From positions 1 to 48,755 of the forward strand of contig JASWJB010000327.1 in the NCBI GenBank assembly GCA_032433595.1: a stretch of 48,755 nt of DNA. Reading direction: 5' to 3'. The notes beneath the pieces were generated by a model. It saw nothing but the letters and a program-made list of their open reading frames with translations, did not search any database and was not told the origin of the DNA. The translations under genes were made by a program, and so were the position numbers. Shown piece after piece: positions 21,539 through 34,626 of this stretch. Position 1 is the first letter of the stretch; the number at the start of each line of letters is the position of its first letter. The DNA comes from Conoideocrella luteorostrata. Its lineage: Eukaryota > Ascomycota > Sordariomycetes > Hypocreales > Clavicipitaceae.

Positions 21539-23678
21539 ATGGGGAAGATGCTTAGCCACAGATTATTCCCGCGCCGACCGTCAGGCTTCTTGCGGTACGG
21601 TGTTGTGAACTTCCTCCTCTTGATGGTGTTTTTTGGACATTTCACCAGGATTCTTCACCTCTTATTCAGGTTGACCCTCCTTCAGATCGTCTAACCCCAA
21701 GGAGAAGTAAAGCAACTATTCCAATCACCGCTTCAGGTAAAGACAAGTCAGCATTCTCGAACTCCTCGAAGCAACCATCGAAGGCCGTCATCGACAAGAC
21801 TGGCTCTTCAAAAAGTTCCACAGATGGGTTGCCAAAATCAACGCCAAAAAAAGCAAGACAAAAATGAGCGTCCTGATGCTTCTAAGGCCATCTCATCCAC
21901 CGACTCTGAAGGCCGACACCCTATTGACAAACTAATTTATGATGCGCAACATGCCTTCGCTGGTATCACCGCTGGGGAGTCTAAAACGGTCGAGGAAGCT
22001 GCCTAGGCTTATCGTCAATGCCGTGGACGACACCTCCACACTTTGACAAGTGGTTCGAATTTGCACGATCCCACAATGCATTGATCGTGGAAGATCTTTT
22101 CGACTAGGTCTACAACGATCTTGAGCCGTTCTGGGGTGTAGACCCCGCCTCGATGCGCCGCGAGGCTAGCCAGTTCGACATGACAATCAATGTCCGTGAT
22201 GGTGCTGCCAAGGCCGGCAGTGACTGGTTCTGGACCAAAGTTTGGCTCAACTTGATTAAGGCTGTTGAGCATTTACTCGCGGATATGGACATTGCTTTGA
22301 ATACAATGGATGGGCCTCGATTGGTCGTACCCTGGGAGGAAATTGACGCACATATGAAAAGTGCTTCTAAGACCGTCAAATTGGCGAGGGCCAAGACGAT
22401 GAATAATGAATTTCGCCGTTGGCCAGCTCCTAGGACCGGCTTCTTGGCTGGTAATGTTACTAGTAAGGCTTGGGAAGACAATGGTACGTTGAGCTTGTAT
22501 ACCTAACCTTTGCATACTCTTATATGGAGGTGTAGAATGCTGAATAAAACAAACTAGAATTCTAGTGGAAGATTGCTCGCCGCGGCTGCCCTCCAGACAG
22601 TCTCGCAAGAACTACAAAGCTGCAGACGATATTCAAAAATCCTCCAAAGACCACTAGCCGGTACGCCTCACCTCACCTCACCTCTACAGGGGTTATGTCT
22701 CCAACTACACAAAGCCGGTCCAAGTCTGCCACCGGCCTGATTTACAGGGCCTCGAGGGTATTTTGGTCCACCCCCTGTCTGCTAGTTCGACCAAGACATG
22801 CTTTCCTATGTTCGGTGGTCCCAAGTTGGCTCTTAATAATGAGATCCTCCTTCCTGCGCCCATGTACTGGAACAAAGAGGAACGGTTTGGTGGCGGCAAC
22901 GACCATGGTATCCAACGGCACGAGAAGGCCAACAAAGTTATCTGGCATGGTGTCGCAACGGGAGGCAAGAATTTCCCTGACAACTGGCGTGGCTCCCACC
23001 GGCATCGTTTTGTTTCGATGAATGATGGAACCAAGATTGGGCGCACAGTCTTGGGAAGACAGGGCAGAGAACTTTGTTCTACCGGCAGCTGAATACGGCG
23101 TTCAAGCTGAGAAAGATGCTAGACTAGGCCCAATGGTTGATGAGTTTGCCGATGTTGGCTTCATCGACTTGATGTGCAGTCCTCCACAAGACGGCAAGTG
23201 CAGTTATACTGATTTTTACTTCAAAACCACGGAGGGCATAAAAATGGCTTAGCAGTACCACAACAAGTTCGTCCCGGATATTGACGGCAACTCATTATCC
23301 GGGCGATATCTCGGCTTCCTACGATCTGCATCGCTCCCCATCAAAACGACTATCTTCCGAAAGTGGCGTGATTCCCGCCTCCTTCACTGGAAGCACTTCG
23401 TTCCTACGGATAGCCGGTTCCTCGATTACTACGGCATCATGGAGTATTTCCTTGGATACGAGGGCTGCCATGCTCACGATAAGGCTGCCGAAAGAATTGC
23501 CATGGAAGGCAAGGAATGGGCTGAGAAAGTTCTTCGCAAGGAAGACATGTCGATATATGTCTTGCGATTACTACTTGAGTACGCTCGTGTTGTGGATGAT
23601 GATCGAGAAAGTATGGGATGGGTTCAAGATGTCATCAGGAATCCTTCCCTCGAAAAATCATGGAAGCGGTGGTGGTAG
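21539..23678 (+). pseudogene. GT90 (CAP10-like) glycosyltransferase pseudogene
   Basis: A decayed member of the fungal CAP10/GT90 family (xylosyl- or other sugar transferases of the Golgi). The start at 21539 still encodes a signal-anchor helix (YGVVNFLLLMVFFGHF). Family blocks follow in changing frames: HPIDKLIYDAQHAF (about 21910), PPHFDKWFEFARSHN (about 22030), SDWFWTKVWLNLIK (about 22220), LLPAPMYWNKEERF (about 22850), VIWHGVATGGKNF (about 22940), DVGFIDLMCSPP (about 23150) and LRLLLEYARVVDDDRESMGW (about 23570). Breaks are frameshifts near 21665, 21840, 22030 and 23041 and TAG stops at 22004, 22105 and 23250. Old intron borders remain near 22483 and 22661-22689. It ends DVIRNPSLEKSWKRWW at 23678. 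All three TAGs are explicable as C-to-T changes of CAG. Confidence 0.9.
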
Positions 23679-24341
23679 CCGTGCGTGCATTGTTAAATTT
23701 GTTAAGGCTTTTGACACATTTTAAACAATAAAAACTGTCTTTGGAGGGCAATGGTATGAATATTTGGTTGGAGTGGACATCTTGTTTCATTAATCCTGTG
23801 CCCTTGTTATTGGATAAGGGATTATGGCGATTGGCGTTTCTGGGACGGTTGACGTTATTTGAGTGGAGGATAGCTATGGCATCACATCAGTTATGCGTTG
23901 GGCTGTGCATTTAAAAAAAAAACCCCAACGCCATTCACACTGACCGTCTGCTTTGAAACCTCTTAATCCAGTGGCAGGGTGATTATACTCGCTACCAATT
24001 ATTATTATTCCAGTTTCCATTAATGATACCTATAATCTAAGAAGTACTCTGTTTCGAACATTTGCAAATGGAAGCTTAATGTTGGTGGCAGTGGTTTATT
24101 ACTAGCTCCTGAGCTCCTGAGAGATGAATGTAGCCACTGAGTAGTTGATGTCGTAATGAGTTTGTACATTCAAGTGTCCTAAAAGTGTATTTGTATTCAT
24201 AGAAAGGCGCGTCGAAAAATCCTGCCTGTTTGACAACCTTTGGACAAGGAGAAGTGGGAGCATCTAGTATTGTATAGTGTATATCTATCTCTATTATATC
24301 ATTACTGTCGTCTATGGTATATGCACTCTCACATCGTACAA
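23679..24341. other. Intergenic region between pseudogene and mtf1
   Basis: Convergent 3' region, AT-rich, with a run of nine A at about 23912. No ORF of note. Confidence 0.5.
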
Positions 24342-26220
24342 TTAGAAAGCCAGCCCCGTCGCACCAGACTTTGTATCCTCATCGTCCGCATCAGCCTCCG
24401 CCTCCTCCACCAGCCTCCCCAGCATCTGCGTATAAGTCGGTCTAAAAGGCCAATCCATCCACGCTTGCAGAATCTCCGCCCACTGCTCGCCATTCATTGC
24501 TCTCACAGTCAGCGCGCCATTCCCCGTCATTGGTGTCCCGCCCCGACTTGGATCTCTCACGCTGGGACACTCGGTGATCAAGTCCCCGAAGCCACCCCAG
24601 AGTCCTTCCATAGCCTTGTGGATAGGCAGCAGTGTGTGGTGGAACCAGAACCGTAGCATGACTTCGGACATGTCACCTGCACGGGAACTGCTCGGCCCAT
24701 GCTGTCTGAAAAGCGGGTGCATGGCCTTGGGTTGTATATCCAGCAGTGCGGTTGGCGCATTGGGGAAGAACTCGTCTGCTCTGGCGGGAAGGGGTTCATA
24801 GGCTCTTCTATCCCATAACAAGACTGGGGGTGCCTGTCGGAAGAGGTGGTTGCTGTCTTTAAAGCCGTTGAATTCGTTGCGCGTGTTCTTCTTGAGATTG
24901 TCGATTCGTTCATTCCACGCTGCGTTGGCCTTGTCGAACTTGGCGGGGGCAGAAGTTGCGAGGCTTGTTGCTGCGTCTCGCTCCTGAAGAAGTTCCAAAT
25001 ACGTGAGGGCATCTTCTTGTTCGTATTTCTCACGCTGTCGCAGCGCTTTGAGCCGTTTGGATGTCTCGCTGGAGCCCGGCAATTCTTGCTCAAGATCTTC
25101 GAGTTCTAGTTTGAAAGGCCGGGTCAATGACGGTGGCCGGACCCCTGCCAATTTCTGTCCCCAGAGCTCAGGTTCGGACTGAAGTTTAGAGTAGACCAGT
25201 GACTCTCGCCCCGGGGGCATCACAAGTCCAGCTGCTTTCATCCTCTGCAGTGTGTGACATGCGGATTCGGTATTGATCCATTCATCGCGAAGAGCATTCC
25301 TATCTTGCACCTCTGTTTCCTGTCCCGCAACCTCGTGAATCCACTCGCAGGATAGCTCTGCCTCGAAAGCGCTACGCTTGCGGCGGTTGATCGCCCGCGG
25401 CAGTAACCGCCGCTTGTCTTCGTCGTTCACCCATATCAGCATACGGACCAATCCGTACCGCTGAAAGAGAGTCGACGTCCGGATGCTCGACATGAACTGA
25501 TATAGCACCATGGAGCTGATGCTGTCGAAACCAAGGAAAGACTTTTTTGGACACATGGACAGATTGGCTGTGACAAGTAACGTGTCATTACGGATTGGCG
25601 TTGCATCTTGTGTGGTTTCATGCTGGTCCGATAGCTTCGTACGGATCATCTCGAGAAGATCCTTCCACACAAGCCCAGATTTAGGCATCATTTCGACATT
25701 CTTCTTCAACAAGAGGTCACCCAGAAAAGGGCTGTAAAGCTCGGCGTCGAGGTCCATCATGACGTGTTTACGCGGCTGAAGAACCTCATGAAGCTTGCGG
25801 CTCCATAAACCGGCTCCAGGGTTCAAGTCGACGAGGTCGCATCCTCGGTGCCGCTCGATCGACGGACCAATGTACTTGAGAATATCGTCTATCAAGACTC
25901 AAATTAATTTCGGGGCAGCGACATGTAGGGCGAGAGCTTCACTACGTACCGCAGAGTCCGTCGCTAATTATATTAACCCTGCGCGGTTCAATCGCACGAG
26001 GAGCGTTGACCTTTTTGCGTCCCCCTGTCTTCTTCCATACACCAGTCTTGTCGAGCTTGCGCGCAATGTCGCTCGTCACGGCCAGCGTGGACGACGCCTT
26101 CGGCTTTGCGCTTGTCACCTTGTGACGAGCCTGCAGCAAACCCGGCTGGATGGCGATCTTTGGGAAGTCGTTGTGGCCATGACGGGTTCGAGCCAGTAAA
26201 GGAATGGCTTTGAGCTTCAT
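24342..26220 (-). CDS. mtf1: Mitochondrial transcription factor 1 (rRNA adenine dimethylase-like)
   Basis: A KsgA/Dim1-fold protein matching fungal Mtf1, the specificity factor that helps mitochondrial RNA polymerase open promoters. There are two exons on the minus strand: 26220-25950 and 25888-24342. The 61-nt intron (25949-25889) has donor GTACGT and acceptor GATAG. Splicing joins RRVNIISDGLC to DDILKYIGPSIERHRGCDLVDLNPGAG, which holds the Rossmann glycine loop (DLNPGAGLWSRKL, about residue 108). The acidic strand end is HVMMDLDAELY, and the later motif region LLVTANLSM replaces the NxPY of active methylases. The product is 605 aa with a basic, Arg/Lys-rich N-terminus (MKLKAIPLLARTRHG) suggesting a mitochondrial presequence. 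A coiled-coil-prone stretch lies around residues 360-430. Confidence 0.85.
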
Positions 26221-26740
26221 GGACTGCCTGCGATCGCTGTTGTTGGCTTAGTAGATGCGAGATTCAAAGTCGGGATGACGTTCCACGGCGAGCTTGCCAA
26301 AAATAGTCTGCTCGGTGGATACCTGACAACCCTTGTCTGTGCTCTCCTGGGTTCCATCAAATGGGCACGCCGTGAAACGATTGAATGCTCAAACTATATG
26401 ATGATAGCGGTGATTGAAACTGAATACGCCTTTGGAACAAAATTTCTACATATCGCTCCACATAAACAGCAATTCACGGTACAGACGCTCCCAGCTCTGC
26501 TGCAACAGCGGCCGTACCTGAGATGTCAACTACCTGTTAAACAGTCTTGGGTAATTCTCGGAGCGTCGGCGCTGGAAAGAATCCGACAACAACAAGCTGT
26601 CCTTTGATGTGCAATCAAGCCAGCCACAAGAAATCCAAACAACTAAATAAACTTGCTATTTTGCCCATATGCCCACATTAACTCCCAGGGACGCCGTCAT
26701 GCTGTATATGTATCTGACACCGGGCCGAATCTCATTGCGA
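26221..26740. other. Intergenic region, mtf1 promoter side
   Basis: Between the mtf1 start and the vps4 stop (both minus strand). A 110-codon plus-strand frame at 26275-26607 has no recognisable features. No repeats were noticed. Confidence 0.45.
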
Positions 26741-28763
<2,023 letters not shown>

Positions 28764-29326
28764 ATGGCTGAAGTTCAGGCTAAGCTTCAGGCCCTCTCTG
28801 AGGACTACCAGAAGCTTCAACAAGGTGATACCACTCGAGGGTTGAGGAAAATCTGCCCTAGAAAACAGGACTGATGTGTTTCTTTCTCAGAATTACAAGA
28901 TACGGTGAACTCAAGACAGAGATTCCAGAGCCAGCAGCAGGAGAACGCTGGCGTCTACAAGGTCAGATGTCCATCTTCACCAAACCATTGACCTTGTTTC
29001 TAAAGTTTCAGCAGGAGTTTGAAAATTTGGGCGAAGATGAGACTATTTATAAACTTATGGGGCCCGTTCTGTTGAAACAAGACAAGGTGGAGGCGGAGAG
29101 CACGGTCAAAGGACGACTCGATTTTATTTCTGGCGAAGTGTAGGTGCCACGTGAAGACGTGTTGATTACCAGTCCAGGGGCTAACCGTGACAACTATAGC
29201 GCGAGATTAGAAGGACAAATCAAAGAGACTCAGGGGAAGCTGGATAAGAAGAAGACAGAAATTATCCAGCTACAATCCTCAGCTCAAGCTTCTAGTGGCG
29301 GAAAGGCACAACAGCCCGCAGAATAG
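28764..29326 (+). CDS. Prefoldin subunit 6
   Basis: Beta-class prefoldin subunit (yeast Yke2/Gim1), part of the hexameric cytosolic chaperone that hands actin and tubulin to the CCT chaperonin. There are four exons: 28764-28824, 28891-28961, 29012-29139 and 29200-29326. Introns are 66, 50 and 60 nt. The product is 128 aa, typical for the subunit. Both coiled-coil helices are visible: MAEVQAKLQALSEDYQKLQ and ARLEGQIKETQGKLDKKKTE. They flank the beta-hairpin region ETIYKLMGPVLLKQDKVEA, the most conserved prefoldin-6 segment. The third intron uses donor GTAGGT right after GAAGT and a CTAAC branch point. The C-terminal tail SSAQASSGGKAQQPAE is low-complexity. Confidence 0.92.
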
Positions 29327-29406
29327 ATTCGTGGGAAGAGAGCAATAGAAAATAAGCATGATATTGAGCCACGTATGGCAACTGTGGAACTGATTAATTG
29401 AACCAT

Positions 29407-29488
29407 AATATATCTTTGAACGTGAATATATCTTTGAACGTGAATATATCTTTGAACGTGAATATATCTTTGAACGTGAATATATCTT
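29407..29488. repeat. 18-bp minisatellite, 4.5 copies
   Basis: Unit AATATATCTTTGAACGTG is repeated four times exactly (29407, 29425, 29443, 29461) plus ten bases of a fifth. It starts 80 bases after the prefoldin stop codon, so it probably lies in that 3' UTR. Identity between units suggests recent expansion. Confidence 0.95.
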
Positions 29489-29994
29489 CTGGAATTCTAT
29501 GCCATGTTTCGCCAACTCTCAGCCAAACCTTACTCCTTATTCGCATGGTGCGTGTGCTGTGGCCGCCGCAAGCAAAGACAGATGCTCAAAAGCTAGGCTG
29601 GGAGATGGCGTAGTTGAAGACAGCGGTCGGCTTGAGCATGGTCCATACAAAAATGATGAACAGGAATGAACCAGGCTCATTGCATACAATATGGTCGGCC
29701 AGAGGTCCAGGCTCTTATACGACTAGCAAATGACTGAAGTCAAGTGTCCATGTCATCAAGGTGCGTGGATCTGCCACCAGAACTCGATCTTGGTCCCGGT
29801 GAAGCAGCGCAAAACGCGATGGCGCTGCCGCTGCCACTGGCGGGTTGGTGCTAAAGTCAAGCCAGTGCCTTGCGGGCGGCACGCACCACGAGTCCAAGCG
29901 ATGACCCTGAAACCTGCCCCACCATCGCTCGAGTTGCTTCCCAGCCCACGTCACCATCAACTCTGCAATCACATCCCACATATTCTTTAACAGC

Positions 29995-30003
29995 TACTCC
30001 GTA
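29995..30003 (-). repeat. TACTCCGTA motif
   Basis: Exact copy 178 bases upstream of the AMSH-like start codon. Confidence 0.75.
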
Positions 30004-30180
30004 CATCACTGATATCTACGACTCCCGGATAGCTTCCGGCTTCTTCCACTCGCAGGGACAAACTATGAGGGAAACGAAATTACCAGTATGAACCTGGTGC
30101 AGCCTGCTTCATCAAGCATCGTGAACTCATAACGGCCGGATAGATTCGCGACGATATACCTCCTGCTAGACTTGTTCAAC

Positions 30181-31932
30181 ATGGATGCCAGCTCTGCCAT
30201 AAGGCCGTCTCGGCCGCAAAGCGTGAAGGAGCTGGTTTCTCAAGCCGAAAACTTCAACTTCAACACCAACATTCCATTCAAACATTGGACTAGAGCCGCG
30301 GAGACTCTTTACCAAGAGGTAAGCTTCTTGCAGCATGTTTTGATCTCACTCGCTCTGGATTGTCTCGGTCTATTGACCCTTTCCTTCGATAGGCTGCATT
30401 CGCATTATCAGATGGCGACTATGGACGGGCGTACATGATGCTGTACAGACATTCAGTGCTTGTTCTCAACAAACTTCGCCAACACCCCCAATACAAGGCA
30501 CCAGAGAGCCGTTTGGCTGTCCAAGAACTCTCGAAGCGCATGAACACTGTCCTAGCCGATCTGGAGAAAATAAAACCTATTATACGTGACGAATACGCAG
30601 AATGGGAACGGATGGCTCCAGCAGAGTTGAATATCTCAAAACAGGCCCGATCGAAGCGGCCTTCAAGCTACAGAGAATTTGCAGCGCAAGACCCAAGTCT
30701 AAGTGGTAACGCGACTGTTCTGGACGCCTCTGAGAACCAAGACTTGGCCGTAGAGCTAGCGCAAAAGGAGCTGGCGCGAAGGGATACCGCAAGGCAAGCG
30801 AATAGACATGCAAAGGTCTACGGCGCCACTATTCTGTCTCCACGATTCAACGACGGCCAAAGAGTTGATCTTGATCTCCAGAGGCAGATGGAGGCAGCTC
30901 GACGGGCAACCAATCATTCCCAACATGAAGAATTCGACAGTGATAACCGCCCATTGTCAGTTTCATCGGGTCAGGACCCTGTTTCAAGACCGTACACGTA
31001 TCCATCAATATCGAAATCCCAACCTGTCCATCTTGAGGAATCCACAGGTGAGCAACCGGGTGCGACTGATTTGCCACCGCCAAATCGACCACCCAAGGAA
31101 TACATATATGATCCAACGCGTCTTCACAGGGATTCCTCATATGCATTCAGAGATGCAGTGCCGGCGATTCCACACAAACCGCAGGCGCTTGAATCGACAT
31201 CAGACCCATATTCATCTCACTACAGTATACAGCGTCCTCCGCCAGTGCCTGCCAAGGGACCTCTGGAGACGCCGCCCTTGCCCAAAAAAGAGCGCCTGGC
31301 ATTCAAACCTGGCGCTTATCTTGAGAATGGGGATCCTATTCGCTCAATTTTCCTGCCGAAAAAACTTCGATCTGCTTTCTTAGAGATTGCGTCCCAAAAC
31401 ACTAGAAATGGCCTGGAAATGTGTGGCATATTGTGCGGAACACCGGTTAACAATGCATTGTTCGTGCGATGCTTGCTTATTCCAGATCAAAAATGTACTT
31501 CTGATACTTGCGAAACGGAAAATGAGAGCGCAATATTCGACTTTTGCGCGGGAGAAGACTTGATGGTTCTGGGATGGATTCACACGCATCCAACTCAAAC
31601 ATGTTTTATGAGCTCTCGGGACTTACACACTCATGCTGGATACCAGGTTATGATGCCAGAAAGCATTGCTATTGTTTGTGCACCAAAGTACACCCCTTCG
31701 TAAGTTGTTCATACGCATCTCGACCAAGTTCTGGACTAACAACCAGATAAGATACGGCATATTCCGCCTAACTCATCCGCCTGGGCTGGATCACATTCTG
31801 GAATGTAGAAAATCAGATACTTTCCATGAGCACACCATCGGTAATCTATACCGGAAGACTGAACATCCTAATGGTCATGTTTACGAGAGCGACAAGATGC
31901 CTTTCGATATAAAGGATTTGCGATCATTGTGA
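30181..31932 (+). CDS. AMSH/Sst2-like JAMM deubiquitinase
   Basis: K63-linkage-type zinc deubiquitinase of endosomes (fission yeast Sst2, human AMSH/STAMBP). There are three exons: 30181-30318, 30393-31699 and 31752-31932 (541 aa). The second intron uses an AAG acceptor, needed to keep phase and give PSYGIFRLTHPPGL. The N-terminal USP8-dimerisation/MIT-like domain covers about residues 10-115 (SVKELVSQAENFNFN, WTRAAETLYQE, AYMMLYRHSVLVLNKLRQHP). A Pro-rich disordered middle includes KSQPVHLEESTG and RPPPVPAKGP, which could bind SH3 domains. The C-terminal JAMM domain has Glu388 (GLEMCGIL), H443-x-H445 and D456 (HTHPTQTCFMSSRD), so all zinc and catalytic residues are present. It lies 2 kb from vps4, which acts in the same pathway. 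Confidence 0.93.
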
Positions 31933-32545
31933 TGAAATTCTTGAGACGCCGAGATCTATGTGAAAATATTGCGTCATTGAAGTGGGTTTAGACTCGCCAG
32001 TCTTTTTTTCGGCCGCTCGTAAGTATGGCTTATCCTACCTGCGACGCTGGCCCCCCATGACAAAAACACGTCTCCTTGGATAGATGAGGGAATACATTCT
32101 CACAAGGCGACTACTCAACGAACCCTCAGATCAGATACTTGCTTGTTGCCTCACAAGCTGCCATATCGGTCCAACTAAACAAGGGCTACATGAAAGGCAT
32201 GACATTTGATCAGAATGGCGACCGCGGGACCTAGAAACCTTCAATACCACCTTAAGAAATGATAACGTTGTTAAATCCATGTAGCCGGGCTGCGGAGTCC
32301 CTCACTCTATTCCATCCGTACTGAATAACCTGCGGGTTGCGGGTGGTTCAAACATAACCATATATTATCTGATAGTGGTAACTACAGGGGTATTGCATGA
32401 CAATTAACGTCTATCCCTGATTGAACCACGCAGTTCACACTGCCTTGCCCATTGGCTTTGCCGATGTTGATACGGAATAGAGAACTCTGGATCGATTCCC
32501 CTCGGTGGTGCGTGAATGCCTGCGGCAATGCCCACCTATCGCCTG

Positions 32546-32561
32546 TACTCCGCACGGAGTA
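32546..32561. repeat. Imperfect palindrome of the 9-bp motif
   Basis: TACTCCGCA and CACGGAGTA overlap by two bases, each one mismatch from the consensus, forming an almost complete 16-bp palindrome. Confidence 0.7.
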
Positions 32562-32766
32562 GCCATGCGGGCGACGGGGACTGTCACAGCAACCCTTCAA
32601 TTGGAGCGACCACGACTGTTGCATTTGAAGTCGGATTCTAGCAAGAACCATATTATTAGCTAGATAATTAGCAGGTATAAAAACCTGTGCGTTTTTCGCC
32701 CAGAGAAATAACACGCTTTAGTCGTACGGGCACAGATCCAATCCACATATTGATAGTCCCTTGATG

Positions 32767-32775
32767 TACTCCGTA
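32767..32775 (-). repeat. TACTCCGTA motif
   Basis: Exact copy inside the AT-rich stretch, followed by ACTCC, the beginning of a second unit. Confidence 0.75.
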
Positions 32776-33306
32776 CTCCTTAGAGAACGCCAGCCTGCTT
32801 CTGCAAGCCTCTCGCGAAGCTCTGTTCATTCTAATGCGGCGATTTATGAACACCTTAACTTACAGTCAGCCAAGCATCTTGTAACACCAATACATCCGGG
32901 CTTTACGGGTAATTAAAAATGTATTCCAGGCTATTTTCTTCCTTCTGGGTCTTGGCCGGGCTTTTCTAACTAGACCTGTGGTTAGAATCATTATCTACTT
33001 CGAGGATAAATTGAATTCCTTTATACAAGAGCTCTGGCTTCACACAACTTTATAGAATCCTAGCTTTATAGACCTCTCGACTCATCTTGCCATTCATATT
33101 AGAAGTAATCCGACGATAACGTTAATAGTAGTTAAGGCGGCAAGTGTCACGTAATTTGTCCCCCGCTTGACGGCCAATCCCACATGACATGATACTAATC
33201 GCACACTAAACTGCTAGATCAGACAAAGAAAAGAAAGGAAATTGATCTGCTGAAAGTCGCATTCGTGGCTGGCGTGGTCGCTGCTAGAGACTGGACTGAA
33301 CAGGGG

Positions 33307-33315
33307 TACGGAGTA
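33307..33315 (+). repeat. TACGGAGTA motif
   Basis: Single exact intergenic copy. Confidence 0.75.
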
Positions 33316-33545
33316 TAGCTGCAACCTACACAAAATCCGTGGCCCCGCACGGCATAAACGCTGATGGATTGGTTGATTGACTATCTTCAACCTCGCTTGG
33401 CGTGAGCTGAATATGCGCCACGATGGGGTATTGATGCGCATCGGGGCTTTTCCAGCTTATTGGGCCACCGGTGATGTATACAAAAATGACGTATCATCTC
33501 CGGCAAACAAACTAAAGACGCGACTTCTCCCAAACTAAATCAAAC

Positions 33546-33561
33546 TACTCCGTACTCCGTA
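33546..33561 (-). repeat. TACTCCGTA direct double copy
   Basis: Two exact units overlap by two bases (33546-33554 and 33553-33561). This is the same arrangement as at 1235-1250 and 9653-9668. Confidence 0.8.
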
Positions 33562-33783
33562 GTCGACCGTAATTATTTTTTGTTTTCCCGCTCGGGTTGG
33601 AGCCGACCGAATTCAGCCAAATACGAATTTGTCTGTCGGCGAAAAATATCCCTGATCGACTGTCGAAATAAACAAGGTGTGCTCCTTACCGGTCAAAAGT
33701 CTGATATGAAGCAGTTCCTACCAATAAGCGATCACGATTGTACGACGACAAAAGACATCTTGTTGAGTTGTACTATCTTCTCG

Positions 33784-33824
33784 TACGGAGTACTCCGTAC
33801 TACCGAGTCTGCACATACTCCGTA
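33784..33824. repeat. Perfect palindrome of the 9-bp motif plus extra copy
   Basis: TACGGAGTA (33784-33792) overlaps TACTCCGTA (33791-33799). With one more base on each side (33783 G, 33800 C) this is an exact 18-bp palindrome. A further exact TACTCCGTA follows at 33816-33824. Confidence 0.85.
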
Positions 33825-34247
33825 GTAGTCCCAGAATGAGGGCAAGCCACAGCAGCATTGTTGTATCCAATCCCGGGACTGGCTTTCCGTGCCGCCCATC
33901 ATTTGCCGGTGGGCAGCGGAGGGGACAGAGTTGGAGGGTCGGGCCGCATGAACAAGGATATGATTGGTTTGACGTCTGATATGGATTGCTGAATTTTGGT
34001 GACCTCTGAGTTGTCAATTCGAAGCTCCATGACACAAACGAATGGATCCCGAGATGTGTGATCAACCTATCCAATTTGCTGGCCCCTCTCCAAACCGTCT
34101 AGGGAGATTGTCCACCGCGCAGGAGGAGTTGGGTAGCATTTACTGTCCAAACAAGGCATCTGTCGTTCACGAAAGTCCCACGGCTGCTCCGTTCAGAGTA
34201 CAAGGAACTTGCTTGAGGACTCATGTACGCGTACAGTTCGGCTCATG

Positions 34248-34256
34248 TACGGAGTA
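34248..34256 (+). repeat. TACGGAGTA motif
   Basis: Exact copy about 370 bases upstream of the dioxygenase start codon. Confidence 0.75.
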
Positions 34257-34533
34257 GATAAGTTTCTTTTTTCTCATGAGGTGGGGAAGTAACTACATAA
34301 GGGCCTATGTTGTCCACAGCACTAAGGAGGACGATAATGTCTTAGCCACGCAGCTAGAGTCAGTCGCGGCTGGAGGCTGGCGAGGATTATCAGTCCCGTT
34401 GGGGAAAGACACTGCATCATAATAATGGAGAACTCTATGAGGTGGTTACCCAAACGATTGACCCGTCTGCTCGCTGTCCCAGGTGTGGGTGGTCCGATTT
34501 ATCAAACATTAGGCTTGTAATTGACCGCCGTTG

Positions 34534-34541
34534 TATATAAA
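34534..34541 (+). promoter_or_regulatory. TATA box of the dioxygenase gene
   Basis: TATATAAA lies 93 bases upstream of ATG 34627. A TATA-type promoter fits a regulated rather than housekeeping gene. Confidence 0.5.
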
Positions 34542-34626
34542 GTAGCGAGGCCTTGCTGCTGTGACGGCCTATGCGACCACCTGCTCCTACTGGTTAACTA
34601 TCTGCTGTACAACCTGGCTAGTAATT

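Larger units (their letters stand above)
29327..30180. other. Intergenic region with minisatellite
   Basis: Carries the 18-bp tandem repeat (29407-29488) just after the prefoldin stop, then unremarkable sequence and one TACTCCGTA copy at 29995. No ORF of note. Confidence 0.5.
31933..34626. other. Gene-poor 2.7-kb block rich in the 9-bp motif
   Basis: No credible gene. Exact TACGGAGTA/TACTCCGTA copies start at 32767, 33307, 33546, 33553, 33784, 33791, 33816 and 34248, with a near-palindromic pair at 32546. About 32630-33130 is AT-rich with short purine/pyrimidine islands, perhaps a decayed repeat. The end is the promoter of the dioxygenase gene. Confidence 0.55.

Noticed and set aside
22020..22050. 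tRNA B-box-like GTGGTTCGAATTTG
   Set aside because: It encodes KWFEFA of the GT90 relic and there is no A box or cloverleaf around it.
22666..22689. CCTCA short tandem repeat
   Set aside because: Only three units plus a partial, inside an old intron of the pseudogene; noted there but not a feature of its own.
24342..25895. Reading mtf1 as a one-exon gene starting at 25895
   Set aside because: That start is not an ATG and lacks the conserved RVNIISDGLC segment, which is encoded in exon 1 at 26220-25950.
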